Origin: an uncultured Ruminococcus sp.
GTDB taxonomy: Bacteria; Bacillota; Clostridia; Oscillospirales; Acutalibacteraceae
Direction: 5' to 3'
NCBI GenBank assembly: GCA_902777275.1
Contig: CACYTI010000015.1
Coordinates: 21,975 to 85,974, forward strand
DNA length: 64,000 nucleotides
Of this stretch, positions 33,645-42,117 are shown one piece after another; positions within the stretch are counted from its first letter, which is position 1, and each line of letters starts with the position of its first letter. The notes beneath the pieces are model-generated. The model saw only the letters and a program-made list of their open reading frames with translations, had not been told where the DNA came from and made no database searches. A program made the translations under genes and the position numbers.

Positions 33645-36548
33645 TCAATCGGTGTCGATCGCGGCAAGCAGGCTCCTTATTCTGATTTTCACCGCGCCGA
33701 GGTTGGTGATCTCGTCAATTTTTATCTGAGTGTAAATTTTGCTTTCGTTTTCAAGGATCTCGCGCACCTCGTCGGTCGTTATCGCGTCAACTCCGCAGCC
33801 GAAGGAAACAAGCTGCACAAGCTCCATATCCTTGCGCGTCGTCACGTACTTGGCGGCGGCGTATAGCCGTGAATGATAAGTCCACTGGTTCAGCACGTGG
33901 GTGGTAAAGGCGTTAACACGCGGAGATATAACGTCCTCGCTGACGATAGCAACGTCAAAGCCCGCGATAAGCTTGTCTATGCCGTGGTTTATTTCGGGGT
34001 CGATGTGATACGGTCTGCCGGCTAACACAAATATTTTTTTGCCCTCTTTTTCGGCGCGGGCAATTATCTCGTCGCCCTTTTTGCGCACCTTTGTCATGTA
34101 GGCGTCATACTCCTCGTAGGCGCGCTTGGCGGCGATCCTGACTTCGTTCAGCGAAAGGTCGGGAAAGTAGAAGGAAAGCCGCTCATAAGCTTTTTTGGGG
34201 AAATCCTTCGGACGGTGAATGCCGAAATATTCCTTGATAAAGTTGACCTTGCGCACATCCTTCATGTTGTTTTTTATAACCTCGGGATAATACGCCACAA
34301 CGGGACAGTTATAGTGATTGTCGCCGAGCCGCTCGTCAAAATTATATGAAAGACACGGATAGAAGATATTCTCGATTCCGTTGTCGATAAGAGTCTGAAC
34401 ATGGCCGTGCATAAGCTTGGCGGGGAAGCAGACGGTGTCGCTCGGAATCGTCTGCTGACCGCGCTGATAAAGCTTGCGGTCGGAGGCGGGGGAGTGGTGC
34501 ACCTCAAATTTAAGCTCGGTGAAAAAGCGGTACCAGAACGGGTAAAGCTCATACATATTAAGACCCATCGGTATCCCTAACTTGCCGCGGATACCCTCAA
34601 CGGGCTTGTAGGCGTTGATAAGTCCGAGCTTGTAGGCGTACATATTCAAATCGGACGACGGAGCCTTTTTGGTTACGGGGCGTTCGCAGCGGTTGCCCGC
34701 TATGAAGCGTCTGCCGCTGCCGAAGGAATTCACCGTGAGACGGCAGTTGTTGCTGCACAGTCCGCAGTTTGTCACCTTGATCTCGTGCACAAAATTCCTA
34801 AGATCCTCGGCGTTCGCGAGTTTGCTTTTGCCCTTTCCGCCCGATTTGCGTCTGGCGTACAGAGCCGCGCCGTAAGCGCCCATAAGACCCGCTATGTTCG
34901 GGCGCACGACGTTTGTGCCCATTTCCATTTCAAAGGCGCGGAGCACCGCGTCGTTTAGGAAGGTTCCTCCCTGAACGACTATCCTCTTGCCCAGCTCGTC
35001 GGGGCCCGAGGCGCGGATAACCTTGTAGAGCGCGTTTTTGACGACGCTTAGCGACAGTCCCGCCGAGATATCCTCTATCGTCGCGCCGTCCTTCTGCGCC
35101 TGCTTGACGCTTGAATTCATAAACACCGTGCAGCGCGAGCCGAGGTCAACGGGCCGCTCCGCGAAAAGACCGAGAGCGGAAAACTCCTCGATCTCATATC
35201 CGAGGGCGTTTGCGAAGGTCTGCAAAAAGCTTCCGCAGCCCGACGAGCACGCCTCGTTGAGAAAAATATTGTCGATTGCGCCGTTGTGGATCTTAAAGCA
35301 CTTTATGTCCTGTCCGCCTATATCAATGATAAACTCGACGTCAGGCATAAAATACTTTGCGGCGGTAAAGTGTGCGATCGTTTCAACAACGCCGTAATCC
35401 GCATCAAAGGCGTTTTTTATTATGTCCTCGCCGTATCCCGTGACCGCGCTTGAAACAACGTTCAAGTCGGGATTGACGGCGTAGATCTCCTCCAAAAACT
35501 CCTTTATTATCTCTACGGGATTGCCCTTGGAGGGAAGATATTTTGAATGGAGAAGCTCGCCCCTGTCGTTGAGCACTACGCCCTTGACGGTGGTGGAGCC
35601 CGCGTCCATTCCTATATATGCGCTGCCGGTGTAGCCCTTGAGCTCCATTTGGCTGACGTTTGCTTTATCGTGGCGGGCTTTGAACGCCTCATACTCCGCG
35701 CGGCTCTCAAACAGAGGACGGTTAAACGCGAAGTTGCCCGAGCCGCGGTAATTTTTAACCTTTTCTATAACATCGTCGTAGTTTATCCTTTGCTCGGCAC
35801 ACAAAGCAGCTCCCGCCGCTACGTAATACAGCGAGTTTTCGGGGCAGATGCCCTTTGTGTTCAGTGTGCGGTCAAAGCAGCGGCGAAGCTCGCTCATAAA
35901 CGTGAGAGGCCCGCCAAGGTATACGATCTGACCCTCGATCTCCCTTCCCTGAGCCAAGCCCGCGACGGTCTGGCTTACTACGGCTTTGAAAATACTTTCT
36001 GCGATGTCGCTTTTGCGCGCGCCCTGATTCAGAAGCGGCTGAATATCGGTTTTCGCGAAAACGCCGCAGCGCGAGGCGATGGTATAGGTTTTTTCATACT
36101 GAGCCGCAAGCCCGTCCATCTCTTCAAGGGGGACGTTGAGAAGCGTAGCCATCTGGTCGATAAACGCGCCCGTACCTCCGGCGCAGGTGCCGTTCATGCG
36201 CACCTCAAGCCCGTTGGTCAGAAAGAGTATTTTTGCGTCCTCTCCGCCCAGCTCGATAACAACGTCGGTGCCGGGAATAAAGGTGTTTGCCGCAACTCTG
36301 GTGGCGTAAACCTCCTGAACAAAATCTATGCCGCAGTCCTGCGCCACGCCCATTCCGGCAGAGCCCGAAAGCGCGACCGGGGCGCTTTCAATGCCGGGGA
36401 TCTTGCCGCGCACGCGGTTGAGTATCTCGGCGATTTTGTCGGTTATCTGAGAAAGATGCCGCTCATATGTACTGTAAATCAGTTTGTTTTCTTCGTCAAG
36501 CACAACGCACTTAATTGTCGTTGAGCCGATGTCAAGTCCTACCTTCAA
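33645..36548 (-). CDS. Acyl-CoA dehydratase activase (duplicated BadF/BcrA ATPase plus DUF2229)
   Basis: A 967-residue protein with two ASKHA-type ATPase domains. The first opens with GLDIGSTTIKCVVLD and has ELGGEDAKILFLTNG and the cluster-ligating NGTCAGGTGAFIDQM; the second opens with GMDAGSTTVKGVVL and has DIGGQDIKCF and NEACSSGCGSFLQTF. The C-terminal third is a DUF2229-like dehydratase-related region with CGLCSNNCRL and VCFPAKLMHGH. Family members use ATP hydrolysis to push an electron onto a dehydratase iron-sulfur centre. Which substrate is used is unknown. A strong promoter lies upstream; the GTTTTGAAGG stretch before ATG 36548 is a modest RBS. Confidence 0.88.
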   Translation of the reverse strand: MKVGLDIGSTTIKCVVLDEENKLIYSTYERHLSQITDKIAEILNRVRGKIPGIESAPVALSGSAGMGVAQDCGIDFVQEVYATRVAANTFIPGTDVVIELGGEDAKILFLTNGLEVRMNGTCAGGTGAFIDQMATLLNVPLEEMDGLAAQYEKTYTIASRCGVFAKTDIQPLLNQGARKSDIAESIFKAVVSQTVAGLAQGREIEGQIVYLGGPLTFMSELRRCFDRTLNTKGICPENSLYYVAAGAALCAEQRINYDDVIEKVKNYRGSGNFAFNRPLFESRAEYEAFKARHDKANVSQMELKGYTGSAYIGMDAGSTTVKGVVLNDRGELLHSKYLPSKGNPVEIIKEFLEEIYAVNPDLNVVSSAVTGYGEDIIKNAFDADYGVVETIAHFTAAKYFMPDVEFIIDIGGQDIKCFKIHNGAIDNIFLNEACSSGCGSFLQTFANALGYEIEEFSALGLFAERPVDLGSRCTVFMNSSVKQAQKDGATIEDISAGLSLSVVKNALYKVIRASGPDELGKRIVVQGGTFLNDAVLRAFEMEMGTNVVRPNIAGLMGAYGAALYARRKSGGKGKSKLANAEDLRNFVHEIKVTNCGLCSNNCRLTVNSFGSGRRFIAGNRCERPVTKKAPSSDLNMYAYKLGLINAYKPVEGIRGKLGIPMGLNMYELYPFWYRFFTELKFEVHHSPASDRKLYQRGQQTIPSDTVCFPAKLMHGHVQTLIDNGIENIFYPCLSYNFDERLGDNHYNCPVVAYYPEVIKNNMKDVRKVNFIKEYFGIHRPKDFPKKAYERLSFYFPDLSLNEVRIAAKRAYEEYDAYMTKVRKKGDEIIARAEKEGKKIFVLAGRPYHIDPEINHGIDKLIAGFDVAIVSEDVISPRVNAFTTHVLNQWTYHSRLYAAAKYVTTRKDMELVQLVSFGCGVDAITTDEVREILENESKIYTQIKIDEITNLGAVKIRIRSLLAAIDTD

Positions 36549-36675
36549 AACACAGCCTCCGTTACAAAGCGTCTACTTTCGCCGTAATAAGCGGTTTGGG
36601 GCAGAGCGGCGGCTTTATACTATTAATAAGCGTATAAGCGCGCGGAAACACTTCCCCAAAATGCACATACAATTC

Positions 36676-36704
36676 ATTATAGTATTTTTATTATGGTTTG
36701 TCAA
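36676..36704 (-). promoter_or_regulatory. Sigma-A promoter of the activase operon
   Basis: Minus strand: TTGACA (36699-36704), 17-bp spacer, TATAAT (36676-36681). A near-consensus promoter with a 120-nt leader. Confidence 0.88.
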
Positions 36705-36733
36705 TCTTTTTTATTTTTATGAAATTTGACAAA

Positions 36734-36764
36734 CGTGCAGACAGTGACAAGCCATGTCTGCACG
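36734..36764 (-). terminator. Hairpin downstream of the lipoprotein gene
   Basis: A perfect 10-bp stem (CGTGCAGACA / TGTCTGCACG) with an 11-nt loop. On the minus strand it is followed by TTTGTC, so it probably ends the upstream lipoprotein transcript just before the activase promoter. Confidence 0.6.
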
Positions 36765-36865
36765 CACAAGATAAATAAGTTTTGGAACCGCTGATATAGC
36801 CGCAGAACACAGCCTCCAAAGCCCGCAGCATTACAACTCCGGTGCGAAGCGCCCCGGTTGCTAAA

Positions 36866-37285
36866 CTAACCTTTTTTAAACTCTAACTTTGTAGTGCCGC
36901 CCGAAAGCGTCAGATTTCCCGATTTTTCAAGCTTCACGTCTACGGGCTGGGACTCGGATTCGGAAGCCTCCAGAATCTTTTCGTTTATCACGGTTTTGTC
37001 GCTGTTCTGTATCTGTTTCTGACTGTCCACGTATAAAACCATGCTGTCGCTGCCCGTTATTTTGCCGTGACCCTCCATTACGGTGGTTGTATCGTCGCCC
37101 GTCATCGTATAGGTGAAATCGGTGCCGTCAATTTCAATAACGACCTCGCTGAAGCCCATTTTAGCCGGGATTTTCACGCAGCTCCACTTGCCGTCAAACG
37201 AACTCTTTGAGCCGCAGGCGCACAATATTGCTGCGCAGATAACCAAAATCAGCGCGGACGCGAGAGCGGTTTTTGCTTTTTTCAT
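36866..37285 (-). CDS. Small lipoprotein of unknown function
   Basis: A 139-residue lipoprotein: MKKAKTALA start, hydrophobic segment, and lipobox ILCAC with the modified Cys at residue 24. The mature part opens FDGKWSCVKI, runs through alternating beta strands and ends LTLSGGTTKLEFKKG, a small beta-barrel-like layout recalling lipocalin-like or DUF-type stress lipoproteins. The lipoprotein at 60114 shares the same style (LCACG signal, single strand-rich domain). Its leader holds a MITE copy between promoter and RBS (GAAGGATC). Confidence 0.7.
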   Translation of the reverse strand: MKKAKTALASALILVICAAILCACGSKSSFDGKWSCVKIPAKMGFSEVVIEIDGTDFTYTMTGDDTTTVMEGHGKITGSDSMVLYVDSQKQIQNSDKTVINEKILEASESESQPVDVKLEKSGNLTLSGGTTKLEFKKG

Positions 37286-37307
37286 TTTGTGATCCTTCTT
37301 TCATTAT

Positions 37308-37361
37308 GGAATCTCTGATGATCCAATGTCGTGCATAAGCAAGGAATTGTTAGAGATTCCC
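37308..37361. mobile_element. MITE-like element, 54-bp deletion form
   Basis: Inverted ends GGAATCTCT... and ...AATTGTTAGAGATTCC; interior GTGCATAAGCAAGG as in 32205-32295 but shorter. It sits in the 5' leader of the lipoprotein gene, between its promoter and start. Confidence 0.7.
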
Positions 37362-37379
37362 TTTAAATTTGTCCGTTAT

Positions 37380-37408
37380 ATTATAGCTTACATAAAGCAA
37401 CAAGTCAA
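37380..37408 (-). promoter_or_regulatory. Sigma-A promoter of the lipoprotein gene
   Basis: Minus strand: TTGACT (37403-37408), 17-bp spacer, TATAAT (37380-37385). Confidence 0.8.
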
Positions 37409-37457
37409 CCTTCTGCCCGTTGCCGCGGAAGGGCGATCCGCGCTTTGTAACGGCATA

Positions 37458-37512
37458 AAAAACCTTCCTTCTCCGCACGCGTCGGACAGCGCCGTTGAAG
37501 GAAGTCTTATTA
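37458..37512. terminator. CCTTCCT-family hairpin
   Basis: AACCTTCCTTC pairs with GAAGGAAGT... across an inner GCGC region. Around it (37410-37600) are short GCGGCAACGACCG repeats. No gene is seen from 37409 to 37715. Confidence 0.65.
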
Positions 37513-37715
37513 TGGTGTTATCAATAGGCGCTATGCCCCGTCGCGGCAACGACCGCCCTGCCTTATCGCGGCAACGACCGTTGGAAAAATTGCGCTTTTT
37601 TGTTATTCATGCGTTTTGTGTTACAGGAAAATTACAAATCTGACGCATTAATATTACGAAATCGTATTATTATGAAAAAACGCAAAAAAACGCAATAATT
37701 CGCAAAAAATAGATG

Positions 37716-37744
37716 TTGACAAACCGCGAACGCTGTGATATAAT
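37716..37744 (+). promoter_or_regulatory. Sigma-A promoter of the 5S rRNA gene
   Basis: TTGACA (37716-37721), 17-bp spacer, TATAAT (37739-37744): full consensus hexamers, about 30 bp before the 5S start. Confidence 0.92.
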
Positions 37745-37773
37745 CTCATTCGTTCTCAAAAAACAGATAAACA

Positions 37774-37889
37774 GTTGGTGTTGATGACGCAGGGGGTCCA
37801 CCCGTTCCCATACCGAACACGGAAGTTAAGCCCTGTAGTGCCGACGATAGTAGTCCGGCGACGGGCTGTGAAAATAGGAAAATGCCAAC
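37774..37889 (+). rRNA. rrf: 5S ribosomal RNA
   Basis: About 116 nt. The ends pair (GTTGGTG at 37774 with the GCCAAC region ending at 37889). The central hallmark, CCCATACCGAACACGGAAG followed by TTAAGCCC, is present. No 16S or 23S gene lies nearby. The gene has its own consensus promoter and terminator and is therefore transcribed alone. End positions are accurate to a few bases. Confidence 0.95.
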
Positions 37890-37892
37890 ACA

Positions 37893-37928
37893 TAAGGCGT
37901 CCATCCAGCAGGGTGGGCGTTTTTTTAT
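37893..37928 (+). terminator. Terminator of the 5S rRNA gene
   Basis: An 11-bp stem with G-U pairs (GGCGTCCATCC with GGGTGGGCGTT) around an AGCA loop, followed by a run of T. Confidence 0.8.
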
Positions 37929-37953
37929 CTTAAAAAGCCGGGGAGCTGATACC

Positions 37954-39021
37954 ATGAGTTGTTTTAGTGATCTTTTTGAACCCGAAACGGGAGTTTGGCG
38001 CGTTCTGAGCAAATGCGAGAAGCCCATAGCTCTTTACGGCATGGGCGACGGCGCCGACAAGGTGCTCTCGGCGTTTGAACGCTTCGGGATAAAGCCCGCT
38101 GCTGTAATGGCGAGCGACGATTTTGTGCGCGGGCAAAGCTTTCACGGCTTTAGAGTAAAAAGGTTAGGCGAGCTTGAAGCCGAGCTTGGAGAGTTTACGG
38201 TCGCGCTGTGCTTTGCGAGTCAGCTTCCCGGGGTCATAGCGTCGATAAAAAATGTCGCGTCGCGCCACAGGCTGCTCGTCCCAACGGTTCCCGTTTTCGG
38301 AGATACGCTGTTTGACGGAGATTTTATCCGCGATAACCTTCAACAAATCGAAGCCGCCTTCGGTTTGTTCGGGGACGATTTGTCGCGGCGGGTCTATACA
38401 TCTGTTCTGAATTTTTACCACACGGGCGACATTTCGCTCCTTGACGGTATCACCACCCCGAAGAGCGAGGCGTTTGAAAGCATTCTGAAGATTGGTGACA
38501 ACGAGTTTTATGTGGATTTAGGTGCGTACAACGGGGACACGATCGACGAGTTCCTGCGCTTCGGCGGCGGAGCCTACCGAAAAATCCTCGCGCTTGAGCC
38601 GAACGCCAAAAATTACTCAAAGCTCTGCGCCCGCTGCGGTAATATGGAGCGGACGAGGCTGCTGCAGCTCGGCGCGTGGAGCTGCGACACGACGCTGCTT
38701 TTTAACAATAAGGCGGGAAGGAACAGCGCGATAGCCGAAAAGGGCACGGAAACCCGCGTGGCGGCAATGGACAGCCTGCTTGACGGTGAAAAGCCCGACT
38801 ACATCAAAGCAGACGTTGAGGGCGCGGAATACGAAACTCTTACAGGCTTGAAAAATACTCTTGCGCACTGCAAGCCAAAGCTGAATTTCTCCGCATATCA
38901 CCGCTTTGAGGATTTGTTCAGACTTCCGCTTTTGATAAAAGAGCTGAACCCCAGCTATAAAATATATCTGCGCCGCCACCCGTACATCCCTGCATGGGAT
39001 ACAAATTTGTACTGCGTTTGA
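37954..39021 (+). CDS. FkbM-family methyltransferase
   Basis: SAM-dependent methyltransferase, 355 residues, usually acting on sugars or polyketide-like substrates. The C-terminal half has the SAM-binding start FYVDLGAYNGDTIDEF (near residue 182), LALEPNAKNY and the FkbM signature IKADVEGAEYETL. The N-terminal half (YGMGDGADKVLSAF...) looks like a small Rossmann-type domain often fused in such enzymes. ATG 37954 follows a GGGGAGC RBS; an in-frame ATG further upstream would lie inside the 5S gene. Transcription could come from weak read-through past the 5S terminator, as no separate promoter was seen. Substrate unknown. Confidence 0.85.
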   Translation: MSCFSDLFEPETGVWRVLSKCEKPIALYGMGDGADKVLSAFERFGIKPAAVMASDDFVRGQSFHGFRVKRLGELEAELGEFTVALCFASQLPGVIASIKNVASRHRLLVPTVPVFGDTLFDGDFIRDNLQQIEAAFGLFGDDLSRRVYTSVLNFYHTGDISLLDGITTPKSEAFESILKIGDNEFYVDLGAYNGDTIDEFLRFGGGAYRKILALEPNAKNYSKLCARCGNMERTRLLQLGAWSCDTTLLFNNKAGRNSAIAEKGTETRVAAMDSLLDGEKPDYIKADVEGAEYETLTGLKNTLAHCKPKLNFSAYHRFEDLFRLPLLIKELNPSYKIYLRRHPYIPAWDTNLYCV

Positions 39022-39033
39022 TTATAGCTTATA

Positions 39034-39738
39034 TTACGCGCCGGTTATATTCATCATTTTTTCGGCTATCGAATCAGCTATGATTTTCATTCCGTCTTTA
39101 TTTGGGTGAGAGCCGTCAATTGTCGGAATGTTGATTGCGTTTTCGTGCAAATCAATTATACCGCATTGACGTCTTGCGGCTGTGTCGCGTATAATTCTGT
39201 TAAAGACTTCAATGCTGTTTCCGCGCCATATTTTCGGAAAAACAAAGTCCGGGTTATTCGGTATATAAGCCGAAAACAAAGTGCAGCAATATATCTTCGC
39301 CTTCGGATACGTATTTTTCAGCTTTTCAAGCATATAGTCATAGGCGTCGTTGAACACATACGGGTTCCGTTCATTCGCACAGCCGTCTTGCTTTGCCGCG
39401 CATACGCCGTACCCCCAGTCGTTATACCCTAACATCACGATGATCAGATCGGGCTTTTTCCGCTTTTTTCTCAAATTATTTATTCTTTCATCGCTGATCC
39501 CGGACGGAAAAAGCTGATTATGATGCGGAAGCTTCGTTACACGGCTCCCGGACCATGAATCATTTACAAGTAATTTCGCTCCGAGATGATCGATCAATTG
39601 TCCCCACCAGGTGTCGGAAAACTCTCTTACGCCGGAACGCACGCAATTCGTTCCTTCATAAAAAACATTGTAGTTTTCCGGATTCCAACCCGAAAGCGTG
39701 CTTATCGAGTCTCCGAAGATTGATACATATTTTTTCAA
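39034..39738 (-). CDS. SGNH/GDSL-family hydrolase
   Basis: A 234-residue esterase-like enzyme without signal peptide. Block I is SIFGDSIST with the catalytic Ser near residue 11, block III the LGYNDWGYG oxyanion Asn near residue 104, and block V the DGSHPNKDGM Asp/His pair near residue 212. Such enzymes remove acetyl or acyl groups from sugars or lipids. The gene is convergent with the FkbM gene, 12 bp from its end. GAAAGGAAAAAAG precedes ATG 39738. The surrounding gene content does not reveal the substrate. Confidence 0.88.
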   Translation of the reverse strand: MKKYVSIFGDSISTLSGWNPENYNVFYEGTNCVRSGVREFSDTWWGQLIDHLGAKLLVNDSWSGSRVTKLPHHNQLFPSGISDERINNLRKKRKKPDLIIVMLGYNDWGYGVCAAKQDGCANERNPYVFNDAYDYMLEKLKNTYPKAKIYCCTLFSAYIPNNPDFVFPKIWRGNSIEVFNRIIRDTAARRQCGIIDLHENAINIPTIDGSHPNKDGMKIIADSIAEKMMNITGA

Positions 39739-39840
39739 TTCTTTTTTCCTTTCGTTATGAGGTTGTTCATATTATATCAAATTTCAAAACGTCCGTTGCC
39801 GCGACAGGGCAGTGCGCCTGTTAATAATATCATATAAAAT

Positions 39841-39893
39841 AAGCCTTCCTCCAACGGCGCGTTTTAACGCGTGTGCTAAAGGAAGGCTTTTTT
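39841..39893. terminator. CCTTCCT-family hairpin with attached GCAGC palindrome
   Basis: AAGCCTTCCTCCAAC...GGCGCG/CGCG...AAAGGAAGGCTT followed by TTTT. It is preceded by AATAATATCATATAAAATAA, which also precedes the copy at 30888, and followed at 39903-39965 by GGTGCAGCATCAAGCTGC and GTCGGCTCAGCCGAC palindromes, so these parts travel as a composite unit. Confidence 0.75.
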
Positions 39894-39967
39894 ATGACGT
39901 TAAGAAGCGCGGACCGGGTGCAGCATCAAGCTGCTGCGGATTGCCCGTCGGCTCAGCCGACCCGACC

Positions 39968-40477
39968 CTATTTGGAGAGCACCTCTAAAATCTCGCTGAT
40001 ATACATTTTGTGGAAGTCGTCGCCGTTGTAGTTTTTCAGCACAGGTTCGCCGCCGAGAATGCTTTCCTCGTTAAGGAAGCTTGAGTACATTTTTTTGCAA
40101 ATGAGCACGAGCCTTGCCTCTTCAAAATAGGGCACGCCTTCCTCGGTAAATTGCGGGGTAAGTCCTGTTTCCTGAATTTTGTTGACGTTTCTTCCGCTTT
40201 TGGCTCCGCAGAAGCTCAGAGCCTCGCGGTAGGTTTCGTCAAAGAAACAAATCGAGAAGCATTCCTCTCTCTCAATAAATTCAAAAGTAAAGCGCTGAGG
40301 GCGAATGAACGTGAACGCGGCGGGTTTGTTCCACATTATTCCCACACCGCCCCAGCTTATTGTCATGGTGTTGAAATAATCATAATTTCCTGCGGACACA
40401 AGACCCCAGTCGCTGCCTATCAGCTTAAAGGGATTATCAAAAATTTCCTGCGGATTAATTGTGCGAAAATCTGCCAT
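39968..40477 (-). CDS. Flavin reductase-like FMN-binding protein
   Basis: A 169-residue protein of the flavin reductase/flavoredoxin domain family (split-barrel FMN binding), cytosolic. The opening (PQEIFDNPFKLIGSDWGLVSAGN, then NTMTISWGGVGIMWNKP) and IRPQRFTFEFIE plus the middle region CFFDETYREALSFCGAKSGRNVNK match the compact anaerobe type. It may transfer electrons between NAD(P)H or ferredoxin and flavin-dependent partners. The gene diverges from argG and has its own promoter. AAAGGTTTTGATGGT before the ATG is a modest RBS. Confidence 0.85.
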   Translation of the reverse strand: MADFRTINPQEIFDNPFKLIGSDWGLVSAGNYDYFNTMTISWGGVGIMWNKPAAFTFIRPQRFTFEFIEREECFSICFFDETYREALSFCGAKSGRNVNKIQETGLTPQFTEEGVPYFEEARLVLICKKMYSSFLNEESILGGEPVLKNYNGDDFHKMYISEILEVLSK

Positions 40478-40526
40478 ACCATCAAAACCTTTCTGAGAAT
40501 AAATATATTTTTTATTCTTTTCTACT

Positions 40527-40554
40527 ATTATATCACTTTTTGTATAATATTCAA
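40527..40554 (-). promoter_or_regulatory. Sigma-A promoter of the flavin reductase gene
   Basis: Minus strand: TTGAAT (40549-40554), 16-bp spacer, TATAAT (40527-40532). Confidence 0.75.
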
Positions 40555-40568
40555 TAGTTTATTAAAAA

Positions 40569-40611
40569 TATTCATAATAATGAATATTAGCCCGATTTTT
40601 GTGAATATTCA
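40569..40611. promoter_or_regulatory. Upstream ARG-box-like half sites
   Basis: TATTCATAATAATGAATA (40569-40586) and TGAATATTCA (40602-40611) resemble ArgR/AhrC half sites. They lie about 125-165 bp before the main ARG box, between divergent genes, consistent with looping by an ArgR hexamer. Motif reading only. Confidence 0.5.
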
Positions 40612-40735
40612 TAATAAAACCCCAATTTGGTTTCGCGGGTCTTTCGTTTTGCACCAGCCTGTATTCATAGGATTTTTCAGCTATTTAAACAAAAACGAAT
40701 AACGTTTCCCGCGTTTTTGTGCAAAGCTTAAAAAT

Positions 40736-40749
40736 TGAATATTTATTCA
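40736..40749 (+). promoter_or_regulatory. ARG box (ArgR operator) for argG
   Basis: TGAATATTTATTCA is an almost perfect match to the ArgR consensus, with an A/T-rich centre. It ends 8 bp before the argG -35 element, where bound ArgR would hinder RNA polymerase. Confidence 0.75.
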
Positions 40750-40757
40750 AAAAACTC

Positions 40758-40785
40758 TTGATTTTTCGCAAAGTTGTTGTATAAT
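40758..40785 (+). promoter_or_regulatory. Sigma-A promoter of the arginine operon
   Basis: TTGATT (40758-40763), 16-bp spacer, TATAAT (40780-40785), 38 bp before argG. Confidence 0.82.
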
Positions 40786-40822
40786 TGTATTCGTAGTTAA
40801 AAATCTTTTGGAGGAAAAAATC

Positions 40823-42046
40823 ATGGCTGACAGCAAAATCAAAAAAGTTGTTCTCGCCTATTCGGGCGGACTTGACACATCTATCATTATTCCCTGGCTC
40901 AAGGAAAATTATGACGACTGCGAGGTTATCGCGGTTTCAGGCAACGTAGGCCAGGGCACCGAGCTTGACGGTCTTGAAGAAAAAGCGATCGCCACCGGAG
41001 CTTCCAAGCTCTATATCGAGGATCTCAACAAGGAATTTGTTGAAGAATACGTTTTCCCCACAATCAAGGCAGGCGCGGTTTACGAGGGCAAGTATCTGCT
41101 CGGCACTTCGTTCGCGCGTCCCGTAATAGCAAAAAGAATCGTAGAAATCGCCAAGGCGGAGGGCGCCGACGCGATCTGCCACGGCTGCACCGGCAAGGGC
41201 AACGACCAGGTTCGTTTTGAGCTGGCTATCAAGGCATACGCTCCCGACATGAAGATCATTGCTCCGTGGAGAACATGGGAGTTCAAATCGCGTGAGGAAG
41301 AGATCGCCTATGCCGAGGCAAAGAACATTCCGCTTAAAATAAACAGAGAAACAAACTATTCCAAGGACAAAAACCTCTGGCACCTCAGCCATGAGGGTCT
41401 TGACCTTGAAGACCCCGCAAATGAGCCGCTTTACAACAAGGAAGGCTTTCTTGAAATGGGCGTGTCACCCGAACAGGCGCCCGATAAACCCGAATACGTC
41501 ACGATCGGCTTTGAAAAGGGTATCCCCGTTAAAATCAACGGCGAATTCACCGAGAGCGTGGCGGTCATCGAAAAGCTCAACGAGATCGGCGGAAGAAACG
41601 GAATCGGTATCACCGACATCGTCGAGAACCGTCTTGTGGGCATGAAGGCTCGCGGCGTTTACGAAACCCCCGGCGGCACCATCCTCTATGCGGCTCACAA
41701 CAAGCTTGAGGAGATCTGCCTTGACAAGGACACCCTTCACTACAAGAAGAACCTTGCCAACACCTTTGCCGATCTGGTATACGACGGCAAGTGGTACACT
41801 CCGCTCAGAGAGGCAATGTCCGCATTCGTGGACAGCACTCAGGAGTATGTGACGGGCGAAGTCAAGTTCAAGCTCTACAAGGGCAACATCATCGACGCCG
41901 GCGTTACAAGTCCTTACTCACTCTACGACGAGGAGATCGCCACCTTTGACGAGGACGAGGTCTACAACCAGAACGACAGCGCAGGCTTCATCAACCTGTT
42001 CGGTCTGCCGATCAAGGTTCGCGCCAAAAAGGGTCTTATCAAATAA
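40823..42046 (+). CDS. argG: Argininosuccinate synthase
   Basis: Joins citrulline and aspartate with ATP to argininosuccinate, in the cytosol. The 407 residues have the P-loop-like pyrophosphatase motif [12 protein letters not shown] at residues 9-20, then [13 protein letters not shown] and the substrate region [21 protein letters not shown] 40823 has GGAGG 8 bp upstream; an in-frame TTG at 40808 overlaps that RBS. It is the first gene of the arginine cluster, behind an ARG box, and followed 71 bp later by argH. Intact. Confidence 0.97.
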   Translation: MADSKIKKVVLAYSGGLDTSIIIPWLKENYDDCEVIAVSGNVGQGTELDGLEEKAIATGASKLYIEDLNKEFVEEYVFPTIKAGAVYEGKYLLGTSFARPVIAKRIVEIAKAEGADAICHGCTGKGNDQVRFELAIKAYAPDMKIIAPWRTWEFKSREEEIAYAEAKNIPLKINRETNYSKDKNLWHLSHEGLDLEDPANEPLYNKEGFLEMGVSPEQAPDKPEYVTIGFEKGIPVKINGEFTESVAVIEKLNEIGGRNGIGITDIVENRLVGMKARGVYETPGGTILYAAHNKLEEICLDKDTLHYKKNLANTFADLVYDGKWYTPLREAMSAFVDSTQEYVTGEVKFKLYKGNIIDAGVTSPYSLYDEEIATFDEDEVYNQNDSAGFINLFGLPIKVRAKKGLIK

Positions 42047-42117
42047 TCAAATCAGAAATTCAACTGTCGGGCAGGGTGAAATACCCCTGCCCATGTAGTG
42101 TTTATACGAGGTAATTT

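Noticed and set aside
35547-36524. Long open frame antisense to the activase gene
   Set aside because: It mirrors codon bias of a strongly coding minus-strand gene; no RBS, no family pattern and no independent composition signal.
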